This document shows, in pieces, positions 5,144-5,633 of a stretch of 5,633 bases of DNA. The first letter of the stretch is position 1. Every line of letters begins with the position of its first letter. The notes under the pieces were generated by a model. It had not been told where the DNA came from and did no database searches. It worked only from the letters and a program-made list of their open reading frames with translations. Source of the stretch: Acidobacteriota bacterium. GTDB taxonomy: Bacteria > Acidobacteriota > Terriglobia > Terriglobales > Acidobacteriaceae. Location: assembly GCA_003224995.1 (NCBI GenBank), contig QIAI01000285.1:1-5633 (forward strand), in the 5' to 3' direction. The position numbers and the translations under genes are program-made.

Positions 5144-5633
5144 ATGCGCCACCTTGTCTGCGTCGCATCCGCCATTCTGCTCGCGCTCGCGCTCGCCACC
5201 GCGCAGGATGAAGATTTCAGCAAGGTTCAGATCACCGTCAAGAAAGTTTCCGGCAGCGTTTACATGCTGCAAGGCGCGGGCGGAAACATTGGCGCCTCAG
5301 TGGGTGAGGACGGCATCGTGGTGGTCGATGATCAGTACGCGCCTTTAGCGGAAAAAATTCAGGCGGCCCTGAAGGGCATCACCGACAAGCCGGTTCGCTT
5401 TATCATTAACACCCACTATCACGGCGATCATACCGGCGGAAACGCGTTTTTCCAGAAAGAAGCGCCGGTCATCGCTCATGACAACGTGCGCAAGCGTTTG
5501 GAGTCGGGAGGAACCGCGGGCAATCTCGGCTCGGTTTCGCGGGAAGACAAGCCCGCGCCGAAAGAAGCTCTACCCATTCTCACCTTCGATCACGATATGA
5601 CCGTGCACCTCAACGGTGAAGACATTCGCGCCC
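5144..5633 (+). CDS. Secreted metallo-beta-lactamase-fold hydrolase (3' end outside window)
   Basis: A new frame opens at the ATG at 5144 and runs without a stop to the edge (163 codons). Residues 1-20 are a signal peptide (MRHLVCVASAILLALALATA) with probable cleavage ATA-Q, pointing to periplasm or outside. The mature part has the MBL opening (VKKVSGSVYMLQGAGGNIGASVGEDGIVVVDD). The zinc motif is THYHGDHTGGN, with His91, His93, Asp95 and His96 forming the HxHxDH set of class B3 lactamases, glyoxalase II and related hydrolases. The remaining metal ligands, expected in an HTxGD-like motif and a later His, lie beyond the window, so completeness is unproven. The substrate cannot be told: a general secreted MBL hydrolase is likelier than a true carbapenemase. 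GGAGG (5128-5132) and GGGGGA (5135-5140) are possible ribosome-binding sites, at 11 and 3 nt spacing. It starts 62 bp after the upstream gene on the same strand. Confidence 0.92.
   Translation, partial: MRHLVCVASAILLALALATAQDEDFSKVQITVKKVSGSVYMLQGAGGNIGASVGEDGIVVVDDQYAPLAEKIQAALKGITDKPVRFIINTHYHGDHTGGNAFFQKEAPVIAHDNVRKRLESGGTAGNLGSVSREDKPAPKEALPILTFDHDMTVHLNGEDIRA

Noticed and set aside
3687..5410. Exact 14-bp repeat GCTTTATCATTAAC at 3687-3700 and 5397-5410
   Set aside because: Both copies encode conserved protein segments (antisense VNDKAP of the peroxiredoxin and RFIINTH of the MBL hydrolase), so coincidence is the simplest explanation.

Overview
The window looks like ordinary chromosomal DNA from a GC-rich, aerobic, Gram-negative-type bacterium. 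Several features suggest Acidobacteriota (Koribacter/Terriglobales-like). One is a secreted protein with a barrel-like N-terminal half followed by a glycine zipper. Another is a long Pro/Ala-rich envelope protein ending in a DxDxDG-type domain. A third is intergenic DNA carrying CTCTGCGG / TTAAACCGCA repeats. This placement rests on remembered protein and repeat style, not on a search or a marker gene.

Layout from left to right. (1) The 3' two-thirds of panB (2-565, +) and a complete panC (671-1516, +) form a pantothenate (vitamin B5/CoA precursor) operon. (2) A 261-bp gap between convergent genes (1517-1777) holds no believable gene but contains degenerate repeats with an 11/22-bp period in both orientations. 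(3) An AAG/MPG-family 3-methyladenine DNA glycosylase lies on the minus strand (1778-2404). (4) A divergent intergenic region (2405-2594) has an 8-bp tandem repeat next to a -10-like element and a strong Shine-Dalgarno. It leads into a secreted glycine-zipper protein (2595-3161, +). (5) A BCP-type peroxiredoxin is on the minus strand (3245-3709). (6) A 457-residue uncharacterised exported or lipid-anchored protein reads divergently (3708-5081, +). Its ATG overlaps the peroxiredoxin ATG within one CATG tetranucleotide. (7) The window ends inside a secreted metallo-beta-lactamase-fold hydrolase (5144 to the edge, +).

Apart from panB-panC, neighbours alternate in strand and show no shared pathway. 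Peroxide detoxification, alkylation repair and three exported proteins could be read as envelope/stress housekeeping, but that is loose inference. I found no defence system, CRISPR array, mobile element, rRNA or tRNA. The items most worth a second look are the helically phased repeats at 1517-1748, the overlapping divergent start codons at 3707-3710, the three-part uncharacterised protein, and the tandem repeat at 2517-2532.
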